NCBI GenBank assembly: GCA_028714735.1
Contig: JAQTLU010000001.1
Span: 186,001-250,000, forward strand
Direction: 5' to 3'
DNA: 64,000 bases
DNA from: Gallionellaceae bacterium
GTDB lineage: Bacteria > Pseudomonadota > Gammaproteobacteria > Burkholderiales > Thiobacillaceae
The translations under genes were made by a program, and so were the position numbers. Positions 8,659 through 17,266 of this stretch are shown here, piece by piece (position 1 is the stretch's first letter; every line of letters begins with the position of its first letter). The notes below the pieces were generated by a model, which was not told where the DNA came from, searched no databases, and was given only the letters and a program-made list of their open reading frames with translations.

Positions 8659-10896
8659 TCATTTCGTCGTGAAGGTAAAGGCGCCATCCCAATCGTCGGG
8701 CGGCGGTTCGGTCCGGAAATGCGCGATGCGGCCCAGGTAGACCTCATACAGCTTGTACGGTCTCTTGCCATTGAGGTCGCGCAGCTTCGCCTCGGCCTCG
8801 TCCCAGCGCCGGGCCAGGTAGTCGGCCAGGGCGGCCTCGAAAGCGGCCGCCTCGTCCAGGCGTTCCCTGGCCACCTCGCTGGCCACGCCGAGCGGCTCGT
8901 AGATGGTCACCGGCACCTGCTTGCCCTTGACCCGCACCTTGTCGACGGTCATGAAGGCGAGATCGGGACAGGCCGCCACCGTATCCTCGCCGACCAGGAC
9001 CAGCGAACCGTACTGCCGGGTCAGGCCTTCCAGGCGCGAGGCCAGGTTCACCGCATCGGCCATCACGGTGTAGGCCATGCGGAATTCCGAACCCATGTTG
9101 CCGACCGACATGCGGCCGGTGTTGACGCCGACCCCGATGCGCACCGGCGGCCAGCCATTCTTTTCCAGCACCGGGTTCAGTTCGGCCAGGGTGGCCTGCA
9201 TGGCCATGGCGGTGAGCACCGCGTCGCTGGCATGGCGGTCGTCGCTCATCGGCGCGCCCCAGAAGGCCATGATGGCGTCGCCGATGTACTTGTCGATGGT
9301 GCCGCGGCTTTCCTGCACCAGCTTGGTCATGTGCGACAGGTAGGCGTTGAGCATGTCGGCCAGTTGCGAGGCCTCCAGCTTTTCCGAGATGCTGGTGAAG
9401 CCGACGATATCGGAGAACAGCACCGTCATCACGCGCGACTCGCCGCGCAGGCTGTAGCGTTCCGGGTCCTTGGCCATCTCGTCGACCAGTTCGTGCGGCA
9501 CGTACTGGCCGAACAGCCGGGTGATCTGGGCCTTGGACCGGGCCTCGACGAAGAAACCGTAGGACATGTTGATGACGAACAGCCCCAGCACCGCCACCAG
9601 CGGCGCAGCCACCGGCAGGTGGACATTCCAGTGCTGCCAGAGCTGCAGATCCACCCCGATCAGACCCGCGGCAACCAGCAGGGTGGCCAGGGACGCCCAC
9701 AGCGGGGCGACGAAGGGCAGCAGCACCGCCATCGCCAGGCCGGCGAGCAGGACCATGGCGATCTCGATCCAGTGCGCCGAGACCGGCTGCCACTTGATGC
9801 TCCCGTCGAGGATGCCGGAGATCAGGTTGGCGTGGATCTCCACCCCCGGGAAGACCTTGGCCACCGGGGTCACCCGGAGGTCCATGATGCCGGGCGCGGT
9901 GGAGCCGATCAGCACCGCACGGCCTTCCAGCTTGGCGGCCTCCGCGCTGCCGTCGAGCACCCTGGCCGCAGAGACGTACTCGAAGGCGCCCGGGGGACGA
10001 TAGGGCACCATGGCCCGCGCCTGGCCGTCCATCGGGATGATCAGGCCATCCATGTCCAGCGCCGCCGGATGTATCCCGTCGGCCGGGTGGATCGCCGGCG
10101 CGCCGGAACCCATGGCCTGCTGCGTGGTCAGCAGCGGCAGCGAGCCGTAACACTTGCCCTGATGCTCGATCAGCAACGGCATCCGGCGCGCCACGCCGTC
10201 GAAATCCGCCTCCATGTTGAAGAACCCGGCCGTGCCGGCCTTGGCCTGCAGGCGTGGCAGATTGGCGCTATAGGCCTGGCCGAGCATGGGATGCACGCCG
10301 ACCCGGTGCAGTTCGGCGCAATCCAGCAGCGGGGCCGGCAGGCCATCCGGATTGGTCGTCTCCGCGCCCTGGGCGAAGTTGAAGTAATAGCCGAGCACCG
10401 AAGGCCCGCTGGCCAGGGCCTCGCCCAGTTTGGCGTCGTAGTCGAGGCGGGGCCGCAACTGGCCGAGCAGGCTGGCAAAACCGGCCTCGCCGGCCAACTC
10501 CTTGGTGGCCAGGCGTTCCAGCACCGGCAGGCCGGAGCTCTGGTCCGGCTCGGCGAAGATGATGTCGTAGCCGACCGAAGCGACGCCGTACTGCAGGAAA
10601 AGGTTCTCGGTCAGGCGGGCCATCTTGTCGCGCGGCCAGGGCCAGCGGCCGACTTCCTGCAGGCTTTTTTCATCGATGTCGACGATCACCACCCGGTCGT
10701 CCATGGCGTTGACCATGTAGCGGTTGAGCTTGTAGTCGTAGATCATCGCATCCAGCTTGGCCAGCATGCCGAGGTCGTACAACCCCGAGGCATGGCCGAT
10801 CAGGATGCCCAGAAAGACCAGGCTGGCGGCAAACTGGTTGACGAAGCGGCGGCCGCGCAGGTTCATCGCGGGCAGGTTGAACTTGGGCATGGGCAT
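8659..10896 (-). CDS. CHASE2-domain class III adenylate cyclase
   Basis: A 745-residue membrane receptor cyclase. A transmembrane helix near residues 20-40 precedes a long extracytoplasmic CHASE2 domain (about 50-365; VVIVDIDEKSLQEVGRWPWPR). Three transmembrane helices follow (about 370-445), then the cyclase domain (about 470-650). Catalytic features are present: metal Asp in VLFSDIVGF and in GDAIMAFWG, substrate Lys in GTIDKYIGD, and the Asp plus Asn/Arg set in MADAVNLASRLEG. The Lys/Asp pair favours ATP over GTP. It starts six bases after the stop of the HD-GYP gene. Confidence 0.9.
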   Translation of the reverse strand: MPMPKFNLPAMNLRGRRFVNQFAASLVFLGILIGHASGLYDLGMLAKLDAMIYDYKLNRYMVNAMDDRVVIVDIDEKSLQEVGRWPWPRDKMARLTENLFLQYGVASVGYDIIFAEPDQSSGLPVLERLATKELAGEAGFASLLGQLRPRLDYDAKLGEALASGPSVLGYYFNFAQGAETTNPDGLPAPLLDCAELHRVGVHPMLGQAYSANLPRLQAKAGTAGFFNMEADFDGVARRMPLLIEHQGKCYGSLPLLTTQQAMGSGAPAIHPADGIHPAALDMDGLIIPMDGQARAMVPYRPPGAFEYVSAARVLDGSAEAAKLEGRAVLIGSTAPGIMDLRVTPVAKVFPGVEIHANLISGILDGSIKWQPVSAHWIEIAMVLLAGLAMAVLLPFVAPLWASLATLLVAAGLIGVDLQLWQHWNVHLPVAAPLVAVLGLFVINMSYGFFVEARSKAQITRLFGQYVPHELVDEMAKDPERYSLRGESRVMTVLFSDIVGFTSISEKLEASQLADMLNAYLSHMTKLVQESRGTIDKYIGDAIMAFWGAPMSDDRHASDAVLTAMAMQATLAELNPVLEKNGWPPVRIGVGVNTGRMSVGNMGSEFRMAYTVMADAVNLASRLEGLTRQYGSLVLVGEDTVAACPDLAFMTVDKVRVKGKQVPVTIYEPLGVASEVARERLDEAAAFEAALADYLARRWDEAEAKLRDLNGKRPYKLYEVYLGRIAHFRTEPPPDDWDGAFTFTTK

Positions 10897-10902
10897 GTCA
10901 TC

Positions 10903-12594
10903 TCATTCCAGGGTCACGTCCGGATTGTATCCCGGTATTTCGCGCACATCCGGGTCGTCGTCCTGCTCGGGATCAAGATACCGCCGGGCATAGTACAGAT
11001 AGACCCGCTCGCGGATGAAGACGTCGAACAGGTCGGGGTCGATGTGGCCCTCCTGCTTCATGCGCCCGAGTATGGCCAGGGTCTCCGACAAGGGCTTGCC
11101 CGGCTTGTAGGGCCGGTCCCGTGCGGTCAGGGCCTCGAAGATGTCGGCGATGGCCATCATGCGCGCCGGGACCGACATCTGGTCGCCGGTCAGGCCGCGC
11201 GGATAGCCCTTGCCGTCCATCCGTTCGTGGTGGCCGCCGGCGTATTCGGTGACGTGGCGCAGGTGCTTGGGCCAGGGCAGTCCTTCCAGCATGCGGATGG
11301 TCAGGTCGATGTGCCGGTTGATGATCGCGCGCTCCCCGTCCGACAGGGTGCCGTGCGGAATGTTCAGCATGGCGGCCTCCTCCTCGCTGAGCAGGGGCGC
11401 CTCCTCGCCGTCCGGGGCACGCCAGCGATGTCGCTCGGCGATCTCGCGTACCCGTGACTGGTCATTTTCGGACATCGCTTCGCCGCCCAGGTTGGCCGCG
11501 CGCAGAAAGGCCCGTTCGGCATCGAGAGCCGCGTCGATCCCGGCCTGGCGCGCGGCCAGTTCACCGCGCCAGCCGGAGTCCGGCGAGCGTTGCGCCAGCA
11601 GGGCCTCCAGTTCACCTATCCGGGCATCCCGCCTGAGCACCTCGAAGCGGGTATCGACCAGGGCGATGCGGTCGAACAGGGTCTCCAGCTTGGTCGACTT
11701 GTCGACCACATGGACCGGCGTGGTGATCTTGCCGCAGTCGTGCATCAGGGCGGCCAGTTCCAGTTCCTGGCGCATGGCGTCGGTGAGCACGAACTCCTTC
11801 AGCGGACCGACCCCGGTCCGGCTGGCCGCCTCGGCCAGCAGCATGGTGATGATGGGTACGCGCTGGCAATGGCCGTGGGTATAAGGCGATTTTTCGTCCA
11901 GGGCCGCGTTGATCACCTTGATGAAAGCGATGAACAAGGCCTCCAAACGGTCTAGCAGCAGGCGCTTGTTGAGCACGATGGCGGCCTGCGAGGCCAGGCC
12001 CTCGGCCAGGTACTGGCTGTCGCGGTCGAACTCGACGATGCCCCCGGTATCGGGGTCGAGGGCGTTGATCAATTGCAGCACCCCCATGATCTCGTCTTCA
12101 TGGTCGATCAGGGGCACGGTCAGGAACGATTTCGAACGGTAGCCGTTGGCCTTGTCGAAGGCGCGTGCGCCGGTGAAGTCGAACTCGTCGACATCATAGG
12201 CATCGGCCAGGTTGATGGTCCGGTGCTGGATCGCGGCCGCCGCCGACACCGCGTGCAGGTTGGCCGTGCCGTCGGCCTGGTAGAGCGGGATCGGGTTGAG
12301 GGTCAGCTTGGCGCCGGCCGGACCGCCCAGCCTGATCGCCAGCGAATTGTTGCGGATGATCTCGAAGTGCAGCGAACCGCCCTGGGCCAGGTAAAGCGTG
12401 CAGCCATCGGCATGGGTCAATTCCATCGCCGCCTCGACGATATACGCGAGGATGACATCGGTATCGCGCTCGGAGGACAAGGCGACGCCCACCGCCACCA
12501 GACGCTCAAGACGCTGCAACAGCCTCGCTTGCTTGTAGATCACGGCTCCCCCAATCGATGGCAGTTTCAGATCGATGCCTGCCTGCACGGCCAA
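10903..12594 (-). CDS. GAF/HD-GYP phosphohydrolase (probable c-di-GMP phosphodiesterase)
   Basis: About 563 residues. A GAF domain occupies roughly residues 25-195. A C-terminal HD-GYP domain has HDCGKIT and the hallmark HHERMDGKGYPRGL. Between these motifs is a long helical insertion of about 130 residues. The family hydrolyses cyclic di-GMP. The N-terminus is uncertain: the longest frame begins with TTG at 12594, and a GTG at 12543 (IYKQARLLQRLERLV) is an alternative. It is the first gene of a three-gene minus-strand group with a cyclase and a phosphodiesterase, and is divergent from the MlaE-like gene. Confidence 0.86.
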   Translation of the reverse strand: MAVQAGIDLKLPSIGGAVIYKQARLLQRLERLVAVGVALSSERDTDVILAYIVEAAMELTHADGCTLYLAQGGSLHFEIIRNNSLAIRLGGPAGAKLTLNPIPLYQADGTANLHAVSAAAAIQHRTINLADAYDVDEFDFTGARAFDKANGYRSKSFLTVPLIDHEDEIMGVLQLINALDPDTGGIVEFDRDSQYLAEGLASQAAIVLNKRLLLDRLEALFIAFIKVINAALDEKSPYTHGHCQRVPIITMLLAEAASRTGVGPLKEFVLTDAMRQELELAALMHDCGKITTPVHVVDKSTKLETLFDRIALVDTRFEVLRRDARIGELEALLAQRSPDSGWRGELAARQAGIDAALDAERAFLRAANLGGEAMSENDQSRVREIAERHRWRAPDGEEAPLLSEEEAAMLNIPHGTLSDGERAIINRHIDLTIRMLEGLPWPKHLRHVTEYAGGHHERMDGKGYPRGLTGDQMSVPARMMAIADIFEALTARDRPYKPGKPLSETLAILGRMKQEGHIDPDLFDVFIRERVYLYYARRYLDPEQDDDPDVREIPGYNPDVTLE

Positions 12595-12665
12595 CTCACG
12601 GCAGCCGGAACCTTTCTCATCATAGGCAAACCACCATCGCGACGCATAGCGCTATCATGCCGGGC

Positions 12666-13463
12666 ATGGACCCGATCATCGATGCCCTGACCCGACGCGG
12701 TGCCGCCCAGCTCGCCTGGCTGCGCGGCTGGCGCGGCTTCGGCCGCTTCGCCGCCGTCGCCATCGTCGAGTCCCTGACGCCGGCCACCTACAACAGCGCC
12801 ACCCGCTCGGTGGTGCAGAAGCAGATCTATTTCACCGCCTGGCAGATCCTGCCCACCTTCACCCTGTTCTCGGCCGTGCTGTCCTTCGTGCTGATCCAGA
12901 TCGTGGTCGATGCCGCGCGCAATTACGGCTTCGCCCAGCACGCCCTGGAGGCCTCGGTACGCATCCTGGTCCTGGAGATACTGCCCCTGCTCACCGCCCT
13001 GTTCGTCGGCCTGCGCTCGGGTGCGGCGATCAACACCGAGGTGGCGCTGATGGTCGTGCACAACGAGATGAAGGCCCTGGCCGACTCCGGCGTCGATCCG
13101 ATGCGCTTCGAATTCATCCCCCGGGTCATCGGCGGGGTCATCTCCGTCCTCGCGTTGACCGCGGTGGCCAGCGCCCTGGCGCTGGTCCTGGCCTATATCG
13201 CGGTGTACGGCTTCCAGGTCTGGAGCCTGTCCGAGTTCAACCGGGTGATGGGCAACATCTTCGACATCCCTGCCATCGCCCTGCTCTGGGCCAAGGTGCT
13301 CGCATTCGGCCTGGCGGTGACCGTGATCCCGATCTCGGAAGGGCTGGCGGCGCCACCGGCCAAGCTGTTCTTCGTGCCCATTTCGGTGCTGCGCGGCATG
13401 GTGCGGCTGTTTTTCGTCCTGATGCTGGTCGAGGTGATCTCATTAGTGCTCAAGTACATCTGA
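12666..13463 (+). CDS. MlaE-family ABC transporter permease
   Basis: A 265-residue inner-membrane protein with five or six hydrophobic segments and the MlaE/YrbE signature (LEILPLLTALFVGLRSGAAI, then TEVALM). The family moves phospholipids or related lipids between membranes together with an MCE protein and a cytoplasmic ATPase. An ATG at 12657 is an alternative start; neither has a clear ribosome site. It is the first gene of a four-gene operon with an ATPase-like fragment, an MCE protein and a lipoprotein. Confidence 0.88.
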   Translation: MDPIIDALTRRGAAQLAWLRGWRGFGRFAAVAIVESLTPATYNSATRSVVQKQIYFTAWQILPTFTLFSAVLSFVLIQIVVDAARNYGFAQHALEASVRILVLEILPLLTALFVGLRSGAAINTEVALMVVHNEMKALADSGVDPMRFEFIPRVIGGVISVLALTAVASALALVLAYIAVYGFQVWSLSEFNRVMGNIFDIPAIALLWAKVLAFGLAVTVIPISEGLAAPPAKLFFVPISVLRGMVRLFFVLMLVEVISLVLKYI

Positions 13464-13468
13464 AATGG

Positions 13469-13906
13469 GTGGCGGATGACGCCGCCCGGTGCGCGGTCAT
13501 GGCCATGGCGCAGGAATCGGAAATCTCGCTGATCTCCGAGGAATTGCCCCTGCGCGCCAACCTGTCGGTGCTGGAGAACATCGCCATCGTGCCGCAATAC
13601 CGCCAGAACATGGCCTACGATCAGGCCGCCGACCAGGCCTGGTCGCTGCTGGTCGGGCTGAACCGGAGCGAGTGCGCCTTCAAGCGTGACCCGGACCTCA
13701 GCAGGGAGGAGCGTTTCGTCGCCAAACTGCTGCGCGCCGTGATCCGCTCTCCCTCTATAATCATCATCGACCGCCCCGCCCTGCTGCTGCCGGACACCCA
13801 CTACCCGCCCTTCGTCGAGGCGACATTGGCTGCGCTCGACGACAAAATCAACGAATGCTGGATCGTGGACTACACATGGAACGAGCCCCTGTACGCGCCC
13901 CGCTGA
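13469..13906 (+). CDS. Degenerate ABC ATPase-like protein of the Mla-like operon, no P-loop
   Basis: A 145-residue protein matching only the C-terminal half of an MlaF-type ATPase. SEELPLRANLSVLENIAIVP aligns with the Q-loop region but has Glu for Gln. LSREERFVAKLLRAV stands where the LSGGM signature should be. SIIIIDRPALL is Walker B without the catalytic Glu. The H-loop His is replaced (WIVDYTWNEP). There is no Walker A, and none can be encoded between the permease stop and this frame. The start is GTG, five bases after the permease stop, with no clear ribosome site, so coupling is likely. Its end overlaps the next gene. It may be a pseudo-ATPase or a decayed gene kept in frame. Confidence 0.7.
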   Translation: MADDAARCAVMAMAQESEISLISEELPLRANLSVLENIAIVPQYRQNMAYDQAADQAWSLLVGLNRSECAFKRDPDLSREERFVAKLLRAVIRSPSIIIIDRPALLLPDTHYPPFVEATLAALDDKINECWIVDYTWNEPLYAPR

Positions 13907-14853
13907 TCAAGAACATGGAATTCAAGGTCGGACTCCTGCTGGTCCTGACCATGATCCTCGCCGCAGGCTTCCTGTTCTATGCCCTGTTTGCCCGCGGCGC
14001 CTTCGAGCGCACCCAGCGCCTGATCCTGGTGACCGAGAACGCCGAGGGCGTCGAGGCCGGGATGAGCATGACCTACGCCGGTTTTCCGGTCGGCCAGGTC
14101 AAGCGCATGAACCTGACCGAGCAAGGCCAAGTGCGCATCGAGATGGCCATCCCGGTCAAGGACGCCAAGTGGCTGCGCGAAACCAGCGTATTCACCCTGG
14201 AGAAGTCGCTGGTCGGGGGCGCCAAGATCCGCGCCTTCTCGACCAACCTGAAAGACCCCGAATTGCAGGACAGCGCCGAACGCCCGCTCTATACCGGCGA
14301 CGCCGCGGCAGAGATACCCGAGATACTGGCCAAGGTGAAGGCCATTCTGGCCAACGTGAACGACATGACCAAGGGCGACTCCAGCATCAACCAGAGCCTG
14401 GCCAACGTGAAGGCGGTGACCGAGCGCATGACCGGCGAATACGGCGTCATCGGTGGCGTGCTCGGCGCGCCGGAAAATGCCAGGAAGGTGGTCCAGGCCA
14501 TCGACCACACCAACAGCCTGCTCACCTCGCTGAACGGCGTCTCGCTCAAGGCGGACGGCATGCTGGGCAAGACCGACCAGCGGGTGTTCGGCCAGGGCGG
14601 GGTCATGGACGAGGCGCAGAAGAGCGTGGTCCAGATCAATGCCATCCTCGGCGACGTGCGCGAAAGCCTGAAGAAGGCCGACGCCATCCTGGCCAACGGC
14701 CAGGCCATCTCGGCCGACGTCAAGGAGGCCACCACCGACATTGCCACCCTGCGCACCGAGGTCGACGACAGCCTGACCAAGGTCAACCACCTGATCAACG
14801 AGATCAACCGCAAGTGGCCGTTCTCCCGCGACGTGGAGGTGAAGCTGCCATGA
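13876..14853 (+). CDS. MlaD/MCE-domain lipid-transport protein
   Basis: A 325-residue protein anchored by one N-terminal helix (FKVGLLLVLTMILAAGFLFYA without its ends) with one MCE domain (about residues 45-130: GVEAGMSMTYAGFPVGQVKRM). A long helical tail carries repeated heptad-like segments (residues about 160-315). It should act in the periplasm as the lipid-binding ring or tunnel of the system. ATG 13876 has a GTGGA site and overlaps the preceding gene by 31 bases; ATG 13915 is a shorter alternative. It overlaps the following lipoprotein gene by ATGA. Confidence 0.88.
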   Translation: MERAPVRAPLIKNMEFKVGLLLVLTMILAAGFLFYALFARGAFERTQRLILVTENAEGVEAGMSMTYAGFPVGQVKRMNLTEQGQVRIEMAIPVKDAKWLRETSVFTLEKSLVGGAKIRAFSTNLKDPELQDSAERPLYTGDAAAEIPEILAKVKAILANVNDMTKGDSSINQSLANVKAVTERMTGEYGVIGGVLGAPENARKVVQAIDHTNSLLTSLNGVSLKADGMLGKTDQRVFGQGGVMDEAQKSVVQINAILGDVRESLKKADAILANGQAISADVKEATTDIATLRTEVDDSLTKVNHLINEINRKWPFSRDVEVKLP

Positions 14854-15500
14854 TCCGCCCTCTGTCGCTGCTCGCCCTGCTGACCCTCGCCGGCTGTGCC
14901 GGTGCACCGCCGCCGCCGGACTGGAAGATGAACGCCCAGAGCGGGCTGGAAGGCTTCCAGAAGTATTACCTGGACGGCAACGCCAAGCTGGCCGACCTCA
15001 ACTTCGCCAAGGCGCGCGCCGAGGCGGCCCGCACCGGCCGCCCGGACCTGATCGCCCGCATCGAACTGGCCCGCTGCGGCGTCCGCGCCGCCGGCCTGGA
15101 ATACGACGACTGCTTCGGCTTCGCGGCCCTCAAGGACAGTGCCGCGCCGGCGGAACGGAACTACGCCGAATTTCTCGCCGGCAACTGGCAGGGCCTCGAT
15201 GCCAAGCTGCTGCCGGCGCAATACGGACCGGTACTGAAGGCGGGCGGCGAGGCCAATCTGGCCGAGGTTAAGGAACCGGCCTCCCGCCTGATCGCCGCCG
15301 GCATCCTGTTCAGGACCGGCCGCCTCACCCCGGCCGGCATCGCCGAAGCCGTCGACACCGCCTCCGAACAGGGCTGGCGGCGCCCGCTGCTGGCCTGGCT
15401 GGGCGTCGAACTGAAGCGCGCCGAGGCCGCGGGGGACCGCGATGCCATGGCACGGGTACAACGACGCATCGACCTGGTGTCGTCGTCGGTCAAGCCGTAA
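14850..15500 (+). CDS. Lipoprotein of the Mla-like operon, unknown function
   Basis: A 216-residue protein with a lipobox ending LAGC (Cys16), followed by a proline-rich linker. The rest is Ala-rich helical sequence resembling tetratricopeptide-type repeats, with two cysteines (ARCGVRAAGLEYDDC) that could pair. The position matches that of auxiliary lipoproteins in other MCE operons, but no sequence resemblance to PqiC is evident. The start overlaps the MCE stop (ATGA), so it belongs to the same transcript. Confidence 0.75.
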   Translation: MIRPLSLLALLTLAGCAGAPPPPDWKMNAQSGLEGFQKYYLDGNAKLADLNFAKARAEAARTGRPDLIARIELARCGVRAAGLEYDDCFGFAALKDSAAPAERNYAEFLAGNWQGLDAKLLPAQYGPVLKAGGEANLAEVKEPASRLIAAGILFRTGRLTPAGIAEAVDTASEQGWRRPLLAWLGVELKRAEAAGDRDAMARVQRRIDLVSSSVKP

Positions 15501-15517
15501 TCACGGATTTCGCAGCG

Positions 15518-15547
15518 CCTGCAATAGACGAGCGATTTACTCATATA
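15518..15547 (+). promoter_or_regulatory. Promoter of the YeeE/YedE pair
   Basis: A perfect TATAAT lies at 15542-15547. The best -35 candidate, TGCAAT at 15518-15523 (18-base spacer), is weak. The start codon is 28 bases after the -10. A GGGGGAG ribosome site precedes the ATG at 15576. Confidence 0.5.
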
Positions 15548-15575
15548 ATGCGGTCCTTCTCGGGGGAGTTGAGGA

Positions 15576-16142
15576 ATGGATACGCTGATAAACTGGCTGC
15601 ATGAGCCCTGGCCCTGGTACGTGGCCGGGCCGATGATCGGACTCATGGTCCCGCTGATGCTGGTCATCGGCAACCGCTCGTTTGGCATCTCGAACAACCT
15701 GCGCCACCTGTGCGCGATCACCCAGCCGCGTCATGTCGATGTCGTCTTCTTCAAGTACAACTGGAAGGAGCACATCTGGAGCCTGTATTTCGTGATCGGC
15801 ACCGGCCTGGGCGGCTTTCTGGCCGGGGTGGCGTTCGCCAACCCGAACCCGGTCGCCCTGACCCCGGGCGCGCTGGCGATGCTGCTGTCCTGGGGCTTCA
15901 CGGCACCGGGCGGGGCCCTGATCCCGCCGGAACTGTTCGCCCCCACGGTACGCAACCTCACCTTCCTGTTCACCGCCGGGGTGCTGGTCGGTTTCGGCAC
16001 CCGCTACGCCGGCGGCTGCACCTCCGGCCATGCCATCACCGGCCTGTCCACCCTGCAACTGGTCTCGGTCTACGCGGTACTCGGCATCTTCGCCGGTGGC
16101 CTGCTGTCGTCCTGGCTACTGGTCCCCCTGCTGCTGCAATGA
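15576..16142 (+). CDS. YeeE/YedE-family sulfur-compound transporter, first half
   Basis: A 188-residue membrane protein with four or five hydrophobic helices and the family motif GTRYAGGCTSGHAITG, which contains a conserved Cys. YeeE/YedE (TsuA-like) proteins pass thiosulfate or other sulfur species through the inner membrane, via cysteines in the pore. Full-length members have about 350 residues and two such halves; here the halves are separate genes with an ATGA overlap. Other sulfur genes in the window fit a sulfur-transport role, but the substrate is not known. Confidence 0.85.
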   Translation: MDTLINWLHEPWPWYVAGPMIGLMVPLMLVIGNRSFGISNNLRHLCAITQPRHVDVVFFKYNWKEHIWSLYFVIGTGLGGFLAGVAFANPNPVALTPGALAMLLSWGFTAPGGALIPPELFAPTVRNLTFLFTAGVLVGFGTRYAGGCTSGHAITGLSTLQLVSVYAVLGIFAGGLLSSWLLVPLLLQ

Positions 16143-16555
16143 GACGCTATATTCCCTACCTGCTGGCCGGCATGGCCTTCGGCTTCATCCTGGTCAAATC
16201 GGAAGCCGCCTCCTGGTACCGCATCCAGGAGATGTTCCATTTCCAGAACTTCCACATGTTCGGGATCATGTTCTCGGCCATCGTCACCGGCCTGACCAGC
16301 GTCCAGCTCATCAAGTACCTGGGCCGCCGCTCGCTCGACGGCCAGGCCATCGAGATCCCGGTCAAGCCGCCCGGCCGCAAGAGCTACATCTACGGCGGCC
16401 TGATCTTCGGCCTCGGCTGGGGCCTGATCGGCCTATGCCCCGGCCCGGTGTTCGCGCTGGTCGGCACCGGCTCGATCGGCGCCCTGGCGGTGCTGGCCGG
16501 CGCCCTCCACGGGACCTGGCTGTACGGGGCACTGAAGGAGAAGTTTCCCCATTAA
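16139..16555 (+). CDS. YeeE/YedE-family transporter, second half
   Basis: A 138-residue membrane protein, a DUF6691/YeeE-type half. It has three or four helices and the motif GLGWGLIGLCPGP with the conserved Cys of the second half-site. The start overlaps the stop of the first half by ATGA, which suggests assembly of the two halves into one channel. The hydrophilic loop between helices (RSLDGQAIEIPVKPPGRK) matches this subfamily. About 150 bases without a recognised gene follow. Confidence 0.84.
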   Translation: MRRYIPYLLAGMAFGFILVKSEAASWYRIQEMFHFQNFHMFGIMFSAIVTGLTSVQLIKYLGRRSLDGQAIEIPVKPPGRKSYIYGGLIFGLGWGLIGLCPGPVFALVGTGSIGALAVLAGALHGTWLYGALKEKFPH

Positions 16556-16703
16556 TACTATTGATTGGCGGTACGAATAGTTGCTTTGACAGCCGTAGTC
16601 CATCGGTCTAACCTAGCCGCCGGCAAAGCCTGTTCGGCATCATGCCGTGTCCCGCCAGAACAGGCCCAATACGCCCCAATTGCATGTGAGGAGACTATTT
16701 AAA

Positions 16704-17207
16704 ATGCGTAAACAGCTGTTCATCCTGGCCGCCATGTCCTGCGCAGCCGCCACCCAAGCCGCCCCCCTGATGTCCAACGAATGGGCCAACCAGGCCTGTC
16801 AATACTGGAACACCAACCCCGCGCTGACCACCGAACTGGCCGTGAAATGGGCGCCGAACGATGGCGGCCGCGGCTACAAGATCATCCACATGTACCGCGA
16901 CGAATGCGGCGAAGCCAGCAAGGTGGAAATGACCATTTCCACCAAGGGCGGCAAGACCACCTGCGTCTATGCCGGGCCGATCCAGCATGCCAATCTGGAC
17001 CTGACCATGGATTACCTGATGCACGCCGAAACCAAGCGCTGGCATGAGATGGGTTCCGGCGAGTACGGCCCCATGCGCGCCATGATGTTCGGCCGCCTGA
17101 AGTTCGAAGGCCCCAAGGTCGAGGCCATGAAGGTCATGGGCCCGTTCGAGCAGTTCCTGCTTATCCCCGGCAAGGTGCCCGGCGACGACAGCTGCCCGGC
17201 CAAGTAA
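16704..17207 (+). CDS. Exported SCP2-like (sterol carrier type) protein
   Basis: A 167-residue protein with a signal peptide (cut near TQA-APL). The mature part resembles SCP2 sterol-binding domains (ELAVKWAPNDGG, MTISTKGGKTTCVY, MDYLMHAETKRWHEM). Three cysteines are present, including a C-terminal DDSCPAK. Periplasmic SCP2-like proteins occur in sulfur-oxidising proteobacteria; the ligand is unknown. The start has GAGGAG upstream. It is separately transcribed and ends at a strong terminator. Confidence 0.72.
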   Translation: MRKQLFILAAMSCAAATQAAPLMSNEWANQACQYWNTNPALTTELAVKWAPNDGGRGYKIIHMYRDECGEASKVEMTISTKGGKTTCVYAGPIQHANLDLTMDYLMHAETKRWHEMGSGEYGPMRAMMFGRLKFEGPKVEAMKVMGPFEQFLLIPGKVPGDDSCPAK

Positions 17208-17224
17208 TACCCGGCCCCGGAAAC

Positions 17225-17254
17225 AAAAAAGCCCGCTTCGGCGGGCTTTTTTTT
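17225..17254. terminator. Bidirectional rho-independent terminator
   Basis: A-run, GCCCGC-TTCG-GCGGGC, T-run. It works for the SCP2-like gene on the plus strand and for the convergent SlyD-like gene on the minus strand. Confidence 0.88.
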
Positions 17255-17266
17255 GGCGGGTCCGGC

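Noticed and set aside
8608-11457. 949-codon plus-strand open frame antisense to the cyclase and HD-GYP genes
   Set aside because: Composition is that of a shadow frame. The minus strand carries complete cyclase and HD-GYP catalytic motifs.
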